The notes: a model not told the origin generated them from the letters alone. A stretch of 64,000 nt of DNA from Turritopsis dohrnii (GCA_027922465.2 BQMF02000664.1:121255-185254), one strand, 5' to 3'; numbered from the stretch's first letter, positions 1 to 13,486 are shown. Numbers and translations: made by a program.

Positions 1-125
1 CTGACTATATGCTTACGTTTTCATATTCTTTCGTTAGGTTAACTAATGAATTTGTATGACAAAGGAAATTTCAAAATTACCTTAGCAACAGTGGTGATTC
101 TCCCTAGCAACAGATAATAAAGCAA
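1..125 (+). repeat. Dispersed repeat R2, partial copy at window start
   Basis: GTTTTCATATTCTTTCGTTA, then AAAGGAAATTTCAAAATTAC and AGCAACAGTGGTGATTCTCC, match 50525-50620 (+) and, reversed, 54610-54700. The element is cut by the window edge. Confidence 0.65.
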
Positions 126-303
126 TTATTCGATTCAATGGAGAGTGAAAAGTAATAGAATAAGTTTGGCATGTCTTAGTTCATATAAATAATTGATATT
201 TTTTACAATAAGTTTTGTCTTCAATGATATGTTTTACAATAAAATGTCTGAAAAGCATTTTTCCAATGACAGACAACACGAGACACATAACAGCCTTTCA
301 TTA

Positions 304-822
304 TATGTGACATGGAAAGCGAAAAGGGACCATTTGCATATTACTCGTAATTTTATTTTTCTTATGGCGTAAGAAATTTATTTTATTAAAAATTAGGCTT
401 ACGTAAGCTTACGTCTATTTATTTTCCAAAAACATTGTATTAGCGGCTAATTTGTGTACATGAAAGATCTTGAAAACTCATAATCATGTAACATATTGAT
501 CATGTTTACCCCAAAATTCTTAAGGTGAGCTTTTACAGATGTAAATAAGCTTACAATAGCGTAAGAATTTTAAAGTTTTTGTTACAGCTTACGGCTTACG
601 CCGTAAGAATTCTAACAATTACGCTGACGTAAGTGTAATTTTTCTTACGGCTTACGGATTACGCGTTACACTAGCGTAAGAAAAACTGCAATGGCTTGTC
701 TTCCTTACAGCGTAATTTTAATGTGAATTAATATGGAAATTACGCCTAGTCAGCTGAGTTTATTACGGCAAGCAGGCGTAATTTTCTGGCAAATGGTCCC
801 TTTTCGCTTTCCATGTCACATA
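304..822. mobile_element. MITE with 34-bp perfect inverted ends, TA duplication
   Basis: Left end TATGTGACATGGAAAGCGAA (304 on) is mirrored exactly at 789-822, both flanked by TA. The interior is built of CTTACGG/CCGTAAG repeats in both orientations and has no coding sequence. A decayed relative begins at 2934. The superfamily is not determined; the TA target fits Tc1/mariner-like or ISL2EU-like movers. Confidence 0.8.
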
Positions 823-1893
823 TAAGTTTAGATATATGTATGTCTTTATACAAACAGATGTTTAATTTTTCTGACGCACTTATAGCACGCCAAGATGGCA
901 CTGCCGGCGTCTTTGCAAATGGGCCTGTTAAAAAAATGTACTAAGACTGCGCGCCAGAGTTATGTCCTCGCATGAAGTTAAAACTTCGTACCAGCGGGTT
1001 TCTCACACAGAATTACAGACATGTATGTTGATTGAAAAGAATTCTCATCAAGATTCGGCCTGGGAACAAAATTTTTGCAAGAAAATGTTGCAATAACAAG
1101 AAAGAAGTTTCTTGAAGATTGTGGGGTGGTACTTAATTCAAAAGCATTTGTTTCACATTCAGTATTATTGCTTGTACTTTCTCGAGAAGATGGGGGCTTT
1201 TACATTTTCCAGAAAAAAAGACCACTAAGAAGTCGAAAGCGTTGCAATGAATAAAGAGGATGTCGAAATCACTGTTCTCTCTCGAGGGTGGTTATTTACT
1301 TGCAGCATTGTCTCTTAAACATTTCATTTTCGGAGACAAAGTCGTTTCAAAATAGATACCATCATGGTAACTATTCCATTTCACATTCGATTTAAGGTTC
1401 GAAATTCACATTTTTTTAAGAAAAATCATTACAACATCATAAAAAAGGTTGGAACATTACAACAACACGTTAAACCATGTTACACAACAAAATGATCATA
1501 TTCATTTTCTTGTGTAGTCATGCAACGCTGTTGCATAGCCATGCAACATCAGAAAACATTGGTGTCAAACAAATAGAAAAGTTGACACAACAGTGTTGCA
1601 TCGAAAGTAACATGAAATGTTGCATCCGTTTGACCAGTGTTTTAGCGCGCATGAGTAAACATCGTCTTTCCTACTTTTTAGTCTATTTGTTTTGATTTTG
1701 TATTGGCAATGGAGCGACTTCAAAACATTCGCGATTCGATTGTTTACATTTTTTTCATTTGTCATCAAGAATTGTGCCTTGTTTCTGGGGGAATACAATA
1801 TCAAAGATGAGAACGGATGCAATGTCCTGGTTTATGTCAGCAATGGCTTCATAGACATTGTTTCTTTGAGGGGATTTACAACTTGAAGTATTT
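823..1893. other. No gene seen
   Basis: AT-rich with a small GC-richer patch near 890-930. Open frames here (1477-1695 and overlapping ones) lack family resemblance and are probably chance. Confidence 0.6.
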
Positions 1894-2933
1894 GTGACGT
1901 TCCAGGGGATTTTGATAAACAATATTAACATTATTATCGTTATTATCGTTAATATCGCTAATGGAACTACAGAGTAACGTTATTATCATTAATATCGCTA
2001 ATATCGTTAATATGGTAAGAGCGCAGATTACCGTTATTAGCTTGTTAAAAAGTTTTGTTTGTTTGTTTGTGCACGTTTGTAGACATTTGTTTATACATTT
2101 TACATACGTGTCGTTTTATGAAGTCTTAAAAGTAACCGTGATTTAATTATTATTTCGACAAATAGCAATAAATTCAAAACAAACTCGCTTGTTCATGACA
2201 TGATAAACTCTGATTCTTTCAATAATGACACGCGGACATAATATTTTTCTAGAAATAACAAAGCACTTTTTTTTCATTTGTTATTCCGGTACCTTCAGCA
2301 CAAATCTGAAAAGCCACTTTAAAATACTGTGTCATTCGATTTGGTAATGTATTATTTTGAAATGTACATTTGCAGGAAGCACCCGTTTTTGTATTAAATT
2401 GAACTTAATCAGCTGGTTCTTAAATTCATTTGGAGATTAAAGATACGGAAGTTAGTTCGAAAGCAGGCACGAGTAGAAACCGTCTGCTATAATTTTTTTT
2501 TCTGAATTGTTCGACGGGTTGCCATTCTATAAGCCCTTGGGAAAAAAACTTTTTTAAAGTTTTTCCAATTTTTCTGTATTTTATTGTCAGACGTAAGCTG
2601 ATTAAATGGTGCGTTTGTATCTTATATTACTTAAAAATTGGCCCCTTTTTTCATGGCAGTAAGTTGGAGACACTTTCTAAGAATAAGAATTAGGTTGTTT
2701 TTTCCGAATAATCTATATACATTTATGAGTCAACATCATTTCCGTCCAACAATTCTGTCCGATAAAACTTTTTCGATTTCTTTTTGAATTGTTTTGGAAG
2801 AAGTTAGGTCCATTACAGCTAAACAACACTTAAGAATAGTACAGTTGTTCCATTAAAGTTTTCTATAAGCAGAATAAGAACATTATCAAGTTTCGATTTT
2901 TTATAACTGAATAAAAAAACAGAGTCAATATCT

Positions 2934-3215
2934 TACATGGAAAGCTAAAAAGAAACAATCACATATTACGCATAATTTCATTTTTCTTACTGTGTAAGAA
3001 ATTCAGTTTTTGTAAAATTACGATACGTAAAATTGCAGTTAGCAATTTTAAGTTTCGGCTTACGGTTTACAGCTTATGCCGTAAGATCACACTTACCTAA
3101 GCAAAATCTTAAAAAGGAAGTTCTTACGTGGTAAGAAAAATAAAGAATTAAGGAATGAAGATTATACCGTCAGAATTCTAAAATTTTGTTTCACGCCGTA
3201 AGAATTCAAGAACAT
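2934..3215. mobile_element. Decayed relative of the 304-822 MITE
   Basis: ACATGGAAAGCTAAAAAGAA followed by CATATTACGCATAATTTCAT and TTTTCTTACTGTGTAAG aligns with the left end of the 304-822 element with scattered mismatches. CCGTAAG repeats follow, ending near CACGCCGTAAGAATTC. No matching right end was found. Confidence 0.55.
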
Positions 3216-3885
3216 TGAAAAATCAACCCCCAAAAAAGTTGAAATTGTTTATATTGAAATTTGAAAACATTTTCATGAATACGAAAGAGAAAATGTTTTA
3301 CTGTAAAAAAGTTCTCTCTTCTATATAATTCCATATTTCTTTAAAAATTTATGGAAGGAATAACCACATTTCATAAGGACACCGTATTACAGTAAAATGT
3401 TACACTCAAGTTTAATATGCTTGAGTAATCATTCATTGTGCTACAGTTTCATAATAAAAAGGAGTAAAGTATTAGGCTTGATAATGTCTTATTCTGATTG
3501 CGAATTTCCAAGACAGACAATCTTCTTCAACCTTATGATGAAAAACTGAAGGAAAAAGGTGTGTATTTTTAGTTAAACAAAAAAGAGTATTTCAAAATAG
3601 AAATTTTGCAATTTGTTGAACTGACTTCATTTCTCTCTTCCTATATTCATCCTGTGTCCCAATCTTGATCTGGAAATATTGAAAGTTACAGAAGTCAATA
3701 AAAATTGCTAAAAACGTGAACATACATCTTCATGAAAACAAAGATAAACATTTTTCACAAGGAATCATCGCACAACTTAAAATAGGATAAAACCGACAGT
3801 TTCTGTTCTAGTAACTTTCCAAATAACTGATTGTATGTTTTATCTTAAACTGAATGAGAACCAGGTGAACAGAAAATTGATTTGA

Positions 3886-5643
3886 AGGAGAATTAATGTC
3901 AAAATTATGTAATACTTTTTTTTATTGAATCGACTCTAAACTGTGGAAGACGACTTTTTATAAAGTTTCATTCATTTTATACAATTCCTTCGTTAGTTAT
4001 TAAAGTTTGAAGTTTGATAAAAACTCAAAAATATGACTTCACAGTTGGTCGTAGATATCAGCTGTAGCTTTTACAAATCACGTAGTGTAAACAATTTGTG
4101 ATGAGAGAATGTCTTATTTTCGTTTTCCTGGTCCTGTCAAAGAAAAACAGAGAGCTGAAAATGGCTTAAAAACATCGGTACTGGGTATACTGTTAAAACC
4201 TTTCGATTTGAGAAAGATAAAGTTTGCAACGATCACTTTCATGAAGACCGTTTCGAAGCTGATAATATGGCAAACATGAGGTTATATGCCGAAGAAAAGA
4301 ACATGAATGCTTGTGCAGCAACAAAAATTTTCTAACAAAGAGTATTGATAAATACCAAAGTAGAAACTGTGAATTATAAAAAACCTAGCTCTTTCAAGAG
4401 GATCCAACAAAGTGATCAAAAAGTAGTAAAGTGTTTTTAAAATTTAATTTCTGTAAATGCTCTTGCTGTGCATTGTTCTAACACAAGGCATGGTTTACTC
4501 CAGTATTTTTCAATTTCCTAAAGAATCTTTTTAAAAAAATAACAAAAAAGATCGGTAATGTGTTTAGAGACTTGCACATTCTAAACAGATGTTCTTAGCG
4601 ATCTCTCTTCTTATCTGGCCTGGTTTTTTTTATTTTAAAAAAGTATTATCCTGATTATTGGAATTGCCAATACATCTAAGTAGTAGAAACTACGCCTTGC
4701 ATACAGATAGATAGATACCATCATGGCTGAATTGTCCATTCACAATGCTATCCTCAGGGGATCTAACCTTCTGTCATTACTTTTTGTTTGCCAACTTGGT
4801 TTCCAACACAATTCAGGAAAATTAAGGTCGAAGGTGGAAACGTCATATTTTCTGAATTGTATCTAAGGAGGAGGGTGTCTGAATTCGAAGGTTCATGTGT
4901 CTTTAAAATTCTTCATAAAAATAATCACTTAACATACAGAACAGAAGAAATATTTGGGTTTTTTTTAACTCTAAATAGTATACTGTACAAAAAAACTCTT
5001 CACTATGAGCGTACTCTTATAAATGTTCATTGAAAAAAAAAATTCTTCAGGCGAATTCTTCAAGCGAATTCTTCAAGCACGGATTTATTCAATTACAAAA
5101 CGTTGAAATCTTCGTGGAGGTTATACAACTATAACATCCTCTCATTTGCCATCAAGTAACGAAAATTCTTTACACAGCAATAACTTGTGTTGGGATTAGG
5201 AACAGTGCTGGCATTTACACCAATGCAAATTTTCTAGACAACTTGAGTTAAGTTTGTTTTTGATTTCATCACTTTATTTTCGTAACTTTCGCAGACATCA
5301 GAAAACTTCATATACTTCAACTAGTCATCATTATATTCTGGTTCTCCTGTATAACCACATGTTAAATCTTTCATTTGAGCTTTCCCTATAGTAATCTTGA
5401 GAAGAAATGCAGGAAAGGTTTCTGAATCTGCAGAAAACATGTCGCAACTCACGATTTCCTTTAAACATGAATGAGTCTGGCTTTGCGTGTGAAGAAGTTC
5501 TAGTGCAACTGTGATGTCACAGTGAATTTTTTAAATCCTTTATTATAAGGGAAATATGATATTTTCCCAAATTTCATTATTAACCCTTTATTTAAGTACA
5601 CATAAGGAACAATTTAAGCCAAAGTTGTATTTTTGATTCTCCT
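3886..5643 (+). mobile_element. Decayed TTAA-type element nested in the 5.4 kb element
   Basis: Left end AGGAGAATTAATGTCAAAAT (flank TTGA, from TTAA) resembles the intact MITE at 21933. The right end, TTTTGATTCTCCT followed by TTAA, is a shortened match. It holds the THAP remnant. TTAA duplication with a THAP-bearing protein fits the Kolobok superfamily; piggyBac is the other TTAA option. Confidence 0.5.
4109..4300 (+). pseudogene. THAP zinc-finger fragment, broken
   Basis: Frame 4109 gives MSYFRFPGPVK, like the FPGRVK segment in the middle of THAP domains. After a frame change, 4219 on gives KVCNDHFHEDRFEADN, the third Cys and the His (C-x2-H) followed by the conserved Phe. The first two cysteines and any DDE domain are not seen. 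It is a relic of a THAP-type transposase in the TTAA element; a host THAP pseudogene is less likely. Confidence 0.6.
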
Positions 5644-8081
5644 TTAATTGATTTTTGGTCATCTGTGAAAGGTTTTTGATCGTGAAAATTTCTTAACTTA
5701 TCACTTCGTGAAAGTTTTTGTTCGCTAAAATTTTCAGTATAGTGAATTCTACCCCTAAAGTATACTGGATTAAAGGGATACCAAGGTTATATATCAGAAG
5801 TCCAGTATCACTTGATTCACAACACGTTTTTTACGTGCTCTTCATCCACCATTATTTTTAACTTGAACTCTAATTTTCGACTATATGCGGCAGTCCCCTT
5901 AGTCCGACTTGTAGTTGTGATGTACCATTTGAGTAACGGCTCGCATAATAAGTAGGAAATTTCTGTGACATCATACAAATATAAAAATGAATGGGAAGAT
6001 GTTGGAAATGTACAAGATGATTTTATATACCAAGTAAATTATTTAAATATAGAACAAAATATCGTGTTTAAGTAGCAAGGTCAATCTTTGGTGTCAAAGT
6101 TTATTTGTGTCTGCAAATCGGGAATGTCTATGCTGTACAGAGATTGATGAAAAACGTTAAAGGAAGACCAGACACTGAACACAATAATCACTTTCACTCG
6201 TAGTCGGTGAGCAGTTACTTCGGCAGCTGTTTAGCTAGGAAGACGAAACTAAAGGCCGGTTTCCATATCAATGGCTGTGGTCGCGTATATGAGCGTACTG
6301 ATTTTTGATTCAGTCGCACACTTCATTCATCAGTTCATCTCAGAACCTTAAAATATTATCAAAATGAAGTCCATAAAGATAACTAAAAACGTTGTGAAGT
6401 CTCTTGTGAAGAATAATTAAGGTTTTCCCAGATCTGACATTTTCTGTAAAAATTATCCATTTTCAATGACTTTTGCCGAGTGAAAATACATCTTTACGAA
6501 AATAAACATGAAACTTTTCCCCGAGGATTTACAAGATAGCAATTCTATCAACTTCGTTCTATTATAGAATTAATAGAATTATAACAGACGGTTTCTATTT
6601 GTAGTAACTGTTGAAACAGCTGTTGTTTCTTTAATCTTTAACTGAATGAGAACCAGGTAATCAGTGCATTAATATACTTACATGTGTTACCTGCGAATGT
6701 ATTTATGAACAAGGTGCGTTCTTTTGTTTTGATTGAGTTTAATGACGTCAATGTTTTTCTCTCAAGTGAATGGTTATACAAAATGTATTTTAACTGGTTT
6801 TAATAACGAATTACAGCCACCAGTTATTACTGACATCATGTATAATGGATTAAACCGTATTCCAGGATTTAAATTCTAACGTAAAACTACACTTATTCAG
6901 TACAATTTATAGCGTAATTATTTATGACGTGGTCCTTGGACGACTATTTCCCATTGATTCCAGACCAACTAGGAACTCTTCTTGGAAGAGTTAAAGGAAG
7001 GCTAAAGTGTTTGAGAATGCTTTTTGTAAACAAAACTTAAAAGTCATTTTCATCTTTTTTCTATTTAAAAACGTTTAAACATTTTCTCGAAAACAAAAAA
7101 AACGTTTTTTACGAAAATGAAAAAACGTTTAAGAAAACGTTTACAACTTTGCGCACATGACAAGAAAACGTTTTTTCTTTACTGAAAAAATGTTTTTCAA
7201 CAAAGTGTAAAACGTTTAAACGTTATAAAACGTTTTATCATTTGTTATCAAAATCCCCTGGAACGTCACATTTATTGAATATTGAAAACAATCTTATTCC
7301 TGCACATAATGGCTTTGGAGCAAAACGATTGTAGAAAGAATTGCACTAGGTTGTACATTTGTTGTAGTGCTGAAAATATTTCAAATATTTAGTTAAACCA
7401 TTGATAGAATTCAATAGAATTCCAATTTTCAGTGGAAACAACAGTGAAGAAAAAATATAACATAGTTTTCAAATTTTGTATTTCACATTTTATGGTCAAA
7501 AAAGTTTTCATAGAGATTTCTTATTATATATCTTGTTTGATGTTTAAATGTTTTTACAGATTTTTTTTGATATACATATTTTACAGCATGTGTATTGATG
7601 CACATATTTTACAATGTTATTTAAGATGACATACTGAACGTACCTAACCCAAAGGGTTCTCACAACTAATGTATCTATTTTCTGAACAGGATTTTCTAGA
7701 TGGTACAGGGAACAGTTAAGAGTGCAAAGCGGCATGTAGTTGTCATTAACCCTACCCCTGAGTTTAGAATGTCAAATAACATTCTTCATCAGGTGAAGTA
7801 TATATAACTGTTGCTTTAAAAATGGATGGCAGTGATCCTGATTTCAAGCAAACTCTTGAACAAACCACCAAAGCCTACAATATATCTGACCAAATTATTC
7901 AAACAATTTTCATGAAAATATATATTAATTTTTCTATGCTGCATTCGATATTCATTCATTTTTATATTCATTTTTTCATAATTTGTCGGAGAAATGGAAA
8001 TTTAATTCGAACCTAATTGAAACCTAAGTTTCAAACTGCTGCAATTACTTAATGAAAATTTGCACGCAAACCAACCTGAAT

Positions 8082-8300
8082 ATGTGTCCGTCCATGGGAA
8101 AAAAGGTACATTTTGTTTTACCGGTAATATATACCGGTATTTTGCTGATAAATAATGTAGTATCTATATTTTTACTAGTAAAATGAAAGACTAATTATAT
8201 TATCGGTAATTACTGGTAAGCAAATTGATCAATGATTTTTATCGGTAAATTTAACGGTAAATCTAAATCGATCTTCTTTTATTGGTAAAGTTTATTAAGA
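8082..8300. mobile_element. One end of a GTG(A/T)CCGTCC-type element with ACCGGTAA repeats
   Basis: GTGTCCGTCCATGGGAAAAA matches the ends of the 10363-13486 element. It is followed by short palindromic TACCGGTA/TTACCGGTAA repeats to about 8290. No opposite end was found, so it is a solo or decayed copy of a related family. Confidence 0.5.
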
Positions 8301-10110
8301 TAGTTTTAAAACGAGAAAAGAGCTATTTTTTAGAGCTATTATGCCCATTTATGGGGTTATGTACCATAGCCAGGCCTCTCATTAAGACCTATGTCATCAC
8401 GTAGGCACACGCAATCACGTTGATAGAATTTTGCTTGTATGCAAATTATTGGGTACACAAAACAATTTTTATAAGGCTTTCACATGGCTTGAAATAATGT
8501 CTAATTTTCAAATATTTGAAAATATAGGGAAATTCGTCTGTCTCTCTCCCCACTGATTTGCTGACCATTTTCACGAAAACTGCTGTTCAATATTTAGTTG
8601 GACATTTATGCAAATAGACATGAGCAAATTCGTTCCTAGACGTTCATCTTAGCAAAAGCAAAAGGAATGAGTTTATAATACTTGTACTCTTTGTAGTGTA
8701 ATCAGTTACACTGCAGTGTGATCAATTTTTCGAATTTCAAAACAACTAAACAACACGCAACATGAATGTGTTTCTTGTGATTCATGAAAATGAAAATGAG
8801 TAATACTAAAGGAAATGTGAAACTTAAAACGTTCATGAAATGAAGAGTTGGAAATGTGTTCAGGCATAAAGAGACAACTATCGATTCAATGTTAAATGTG
8901 AACGAAGTTTGGTGTAAAGTTTGCACTAGATGCGGAAGCAACAATTGATCACACATTCAAAGAATGAGATTTGAAAATCAATGACTAAATTGATTTCTTG
9001 GACTGCCGATACTGCAAGTGTTAATTTTGGGGCATGCAATGGTATGTTGAAAAAGCTGAAGACTATGGTCGGCTTTGGCTGGTAAAACTTCACTGTGTCA
9101 ATCACAGCTCTTTGAATTAGGAAAAAAGAGTGACAGCAAAAAAATGCATATTTGAAAATTGCCGCGGCAGATCATTATTTACGACGGCAAAAAATGCTGC
9201 TGTGTAAGATGTTCACGACTGCAAAACTTAATTGGTTTATTCCAGTAAAAATATTGGTGTAGAATAATGGCTAACAAAACATAAACTAAATAGTTTATAA
9301 AGCAATAGTTTTATCAGGAACAAGAAGTTAAAATTGTAAACCGTATTTGTTTGATAGTCATAGTTTAAAAACAACATACCTTCATGTTAACGTTTCTTTA
9401 CTAATTTCACGGCAAGTGAAAATCACAAAAGAATCTGTATTGAAATCAAAACCGAAACTGACTTGAATAGAATATATGAACTTATTGAGAAAAAAAAGCA
9501 TCCAAAAACAAAATCTAAACTGACTTTAATTTAATAATTTTATTTGGCATTACATGAGTATCGTTAGAATGACGGGACGTAAACAAATGTTCTATAGGAA
9601 GAAAATTTTTGAGAATAAACAGAAGATGTCAGAAAGAAAATTTTTGAGAATAAACAGAAGATGTCAGGGGAATTCCCAGGAATACCCCTGACATATTCAA
9701 TGTATTCGAAAAACATTGTCGGCAAAATTTTGCCGTCTTAGTTTTTACTTTAGGCAGCTTCGCTACGGTAAAAGCTGAATGCCGTTGTAAATTCAGAGGG
9801 CTGCAATCACAGAACTGAGCTTTCAGTAAAAGATGCATTTGAGAACTCTAGATTCCAAAGGGTCGACAAGTTTTACATAGGCATTTACAACCTCTTAAAA
9901 CACTCAGGTGCAATCAAAGCAAACATAAAATCTGCTGCTATAACCCTTGGAATATTGATGTAAATGCTACCAAAGATGGCGGAGACATCTTTTGTATTAC
10001 ATAGGAAAAAGGCACTTACAAATCCTTTGAATATGTGGCCAGCTGCTATCACAGTTTTGGAAAACAGTTTAGACACATGAAGCTGACACGAAAGCCAAAG
10101 TTCAAGGACA
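8300..10110. other. No gene seen
   Basis: Apart from the 9599-9692 repeat and possible inverted GACGGCAAAA/TTTTGCCGTC pieces near 9183 and 9725, the stretch shows no recognisable coding or element structure. Confidence 0.5.
9599..9692. repeat. 38-bp tandem duplication plus hairpin
   Basis: AGAAAATTTTTGAGAATAAA with CAGAAGATGTCAG occurs twice head to tail. It runs into an inverted repeat GTCAGGGG...CCCCTGAC (9662-9692). Function unknown; probably a small foldback or replication slip. Confidence 0.6.
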
Positions 10111-10362
10111 GCTTTAAAGTGTGAAATACACTATGAGTTTTGACGCATGTGTTTCATCACGTGTCAAGACTCGTAGTATATTTTAGGAAAACTCGTGAAT
10201 TTTTGGTGTTGTGTCGAAACGTGTCAAAAAAAAAGTTCAACATAGTGAACTTTGTGTGTCGAAACACACGTTTTCTAGCCAATCAGCTATGAAAATTGCA
10301 CTGCAGCATGTGGGTTTGCATTTGATTTAGTTGTTCATTCTTTGAAAAGTTATTTGAGAAAT

Positions 10363-13300
10363 GTGACCGTCCATGGGAAAAAACTAACAATGATTTATAG
10401 ATTAATCTATATTTACCTATATTATAGATTAGATTTTATCTATAATCTATGTATAGGTAAAATTTTATCTATAATATAGATTATAGATTATTATAGATTA
10501 TAGATTATCTATAATCTATAATCGATAATCTATAACCTATAATCTATAACCTATAATCTATAATCTATAACCTATAATCTATGCAATGTCAATGCAATGT
10601 CATCCGTGTTATGCATAAACTGTTTTACGACGTAATGATCTATAACCTAATGTAAAATCTTTACAAGATATCTATAACATGCACTAATTATAGGAAACAA
10701 GCGATAACAACTTTAATGACTTGTGAAAATTTTACCGTTATCGCATAAAAATTTCGTTCGTTTAGTTTGTTTATGTTTTCATTCCGCCATTTTTCGGGAG
10801 TAAAAAACATGACCAGGGACGCAGGTTAATTTTTCTTTCGCGAAATATTGTCAACCTTAATAGAAGTAAAAGTTCTGTCAGAAACGTTTTTCTTGATGAA
10901 ACCATTTAGGTCTTTCACATGATTTGCTATTTTCAGTGATTCTTTCAGATGAGGTCACTATTTAAAATCGTATTTTGTCTATTATTAAGACTGACAGTTT
11001 GCATTTGAGGGATGCTCATAGTGAAGACATAGGATGGTATTTTCAGTTTTAAATATGTGTATAGGATAGTATTTTAAATATGAGTATATATAATATAGAG
11101 AGAGATTAATCGTTTTGTTCAATGAAATGCTTTAAATCAATTACAATTTTCTATATTTTTGACAGAAGTCTTTTCAGAAACGAAGTCCTACTCCTTAGAA
11201 AATAATACGATTTACGTTCTGATGACTACAAAGCGGAAATTTTTTTATTTTAAAAGATTGACCATGACACTTTAGATAATATGTTACCATAGAATCTATA
11301 ACCTATTCATGATTATTTGCTTCACAAATTCACTCAAACAATTCACAAAATATTGTTGTGTAAAAAAGGTCATTAATTATTTATCATGTTATGTTTCTTG
11401 TTTGGAATGGAAGAAAAAGATTATGCACATGTACGTAACTGGTGTTTGTATGCATTGTGCAACACTTCGAACATCCGCTTCGAAGACTTTATTCTCAAGT
11501 GAGTAACAAAATACTCTTGAATACAATCGGATGATTTCTACTTGAAGCATTCATTTTAATTTGGTTTTCAACAAACTGTCTTGTCAATGAATGTGAACCA
11601 GGTGGCCAAGTCTATTTTTATTATTCAACTGATGCCACCAGAAAAAGATTTTTTAAAACATGTTTGTTCATAAACATCAAGAAAGTCGATAAGGTAGAGA
11701 AAGATAAGTTTAATAATCAAACGGAGAATAACGAGAAGTTTTAATCACTTTTTAATTAACCTTTACGCCTTGAAGCAGGCCTTGTCAGGAGAGGCGTGGG
11801 ATCGCACTCGCACGCCCCCACACACGCCTGAATTCTTCGAGGTGTGCGGTTGTTCGCACGCCTGTTTTAATGTTTTTTATATGTGGCGTGCGAACGACCG
11901 CATGCCTGAAATTTTGTATGTCTGCCTAATCTTTTACAGACAAGTAGGTGATGTTTAAACGTGTGAACCCCAAACACAAGGACCGGCGTCAATACATTAA
12001 AGGTTAACTCTCGCAGTCTTAACTTTTCTTGTCTGATAATGTTTAAACCTGAAGTCCTCTATGGCTAGAGAATAAAACTTTCAATAAGAGAACTAGTGTG
12101 GTTGTCAAAGTATAAGAAACGCAGACAAGCAATCTGTTCACAAACGTATTTGATCGTACATGTAATTAACAATTATGAAGGAAAATCGCGCTTTCATAAT
12201 CTTTGATCTTTTGAGAAAAGAAATGAAAATTCATTCATTATCAAACATTGATCAACTGCACAACGTAAAAAAGTCTCTTCGATAACTTTCGAAAAAAAGA
12301 TCGTTCATTTTCATTCATTTTAAGACGTCACGATAGTATTCCTGCTGTCAGCTGTCTTTGAAAATATTTAAGCATGAGAAGATGAAAAGTTTACGTGCTT
12401 CATTCAAAAAAATATCTATAAGCAAAAACAGGTGACAATTTCTGTTTCAATATTGCGAAACATGCTGCAACGTGATGTGATATAAATTTATAAACACGTT
12501 TTCGAATGTAAATTTCATATTCGACTTTTTTAATAACACATGAAAGAAATTATGTATCTCTTTTCGTCGTGGTCGATAACGTCATCAAAAACTTCTTTTC
12601 AAGAAGATTAATAGAAAAACTTTTTTCATGAACAAGATTAATAAAAGCCTTTTTGATATACAACTGGTACTTTAAAGTAAACAAATATTTAAATAAATTC
12701 CGCTGCGTCTAGACAGTACCAGCTGTTTTTTTTACGTTACAAGAACGAATGTATGTAATCTTTTAAAGCTTCGCACTCCATCACACGCCTAAAAATTAGA
12801 TGGCGTGCGATCATCGCCATATTTTTGAAGTTTTAAATTCAGGCGTGTGGTAGTCGCACGCCGCCCTTTTTCTTCCTGACAAGGCCTGTTGAAGAATAGC
12901 TTCTTCTTACTCTGCTATGCTTGCGACATAATCGTACAACGTTTTGAACTTTTGTTACGTAACATGTCACAAATGACCGCCAAACATTGGATTAAAGAGC
13001 ATTCTATTACTAACACAAATGACCACTCTTATAGTAAACAAGACGTTTCTCCAAGAGGCCTGGCCGAAGTAGCATTTAAATTACACCACATATAGGGCGC
13101 GGATAACTGTATACCTATACGTACATATTATAATATGGCATATATTATGTTCCCATGACATGACTCTCTTTACCGCGAAGCAGAACTAAGGGCTTTTGAA
13201 TTTTGCCTATTGATGACATAGGTTATAGTTTAGATAGAATCTATAACCTGTAAATTAGATTGTAGATTATAGATTAATCTATAATCGATAATCTATAATC

Positions 13301-13486
13301 GATAATCTATAGTCTATAATCTATAATCGATAATCTATAATCGATAATCTATAATTATAGATAATTATAGATTATAGATTATAGATTATAGATTAGATTT
13401 ATCTATAATTTCTATTGTTTTCTTATCTATAATCTATAATCTATAATCTATAATTCCATTGTTAGTTTTTTCCCGTGGACGGTCAC
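10363..13486. mobile_element. GTGACCGTCC-ended element with TCTATAATCTATAACC repeats, AAAT duplication
   Basis: About 30-bp ends, GTGACCGTCCATGGGAAAAA at left and its complement with one mismatch at right, flanked by AAAT on both sides. Both subterminal regions (10400-10580 and 13240-13455) consist of self-complementary TCTATAATCTATAA tracts able to fold on themselves. It contains the 11776-12888 element. The 4-bp AT-rich target and GTGAC start resemble the elements at 1894 and 27831. Non-autonomous. Confidence 0.78.
11776..12888. mobile_element. CAGGC(C)TTGT-family MITE, 6-bp TTGAAG duplication
   Basis: Ends CAGGCCTTGTCAGGA (11776) and TCCTGACAAGGCCTG (to 12888), flanked by a perfect TTGAAG on both sides. 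Near the ends are inverted GGCGTGCGA/TCGCACGCC motifs. It shares terminus type, size and 6-bp target length with 30189-31215. No transposase gene. Superfamilies with targets near 6 bp (Dada, IS3EU) are possible; hAT (8 bp) fits less well. Confidence 0.8.

Larger units (their letters stand above)
1894..7269. mobile_element. Large inverted-repeat DNA element, 4-bp ATTT duplication
   Basis: Left end GTGACGTTCCAGGGGATTTT (1894) and right end AAAATCCCCTGGAACGTCAC (to 7269) are perfect complements, flanked by ATTT on both sides. The left subterminal part is rich in GTTAATATCGTTA-type repeats and matches 27860-28330. The right subterminal part instead carries AAACGTTT repeats (7020-7235). The interior holds a TTAA element with a THAP fragment (3886-5643) and a direct repeat pair near 3700-3880 and 6460-6680. 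A 4-bp AT-rich target with GTGAC ends recalls Sola or Chapaev, but no transposase was recognised. Confidence 0.72.
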
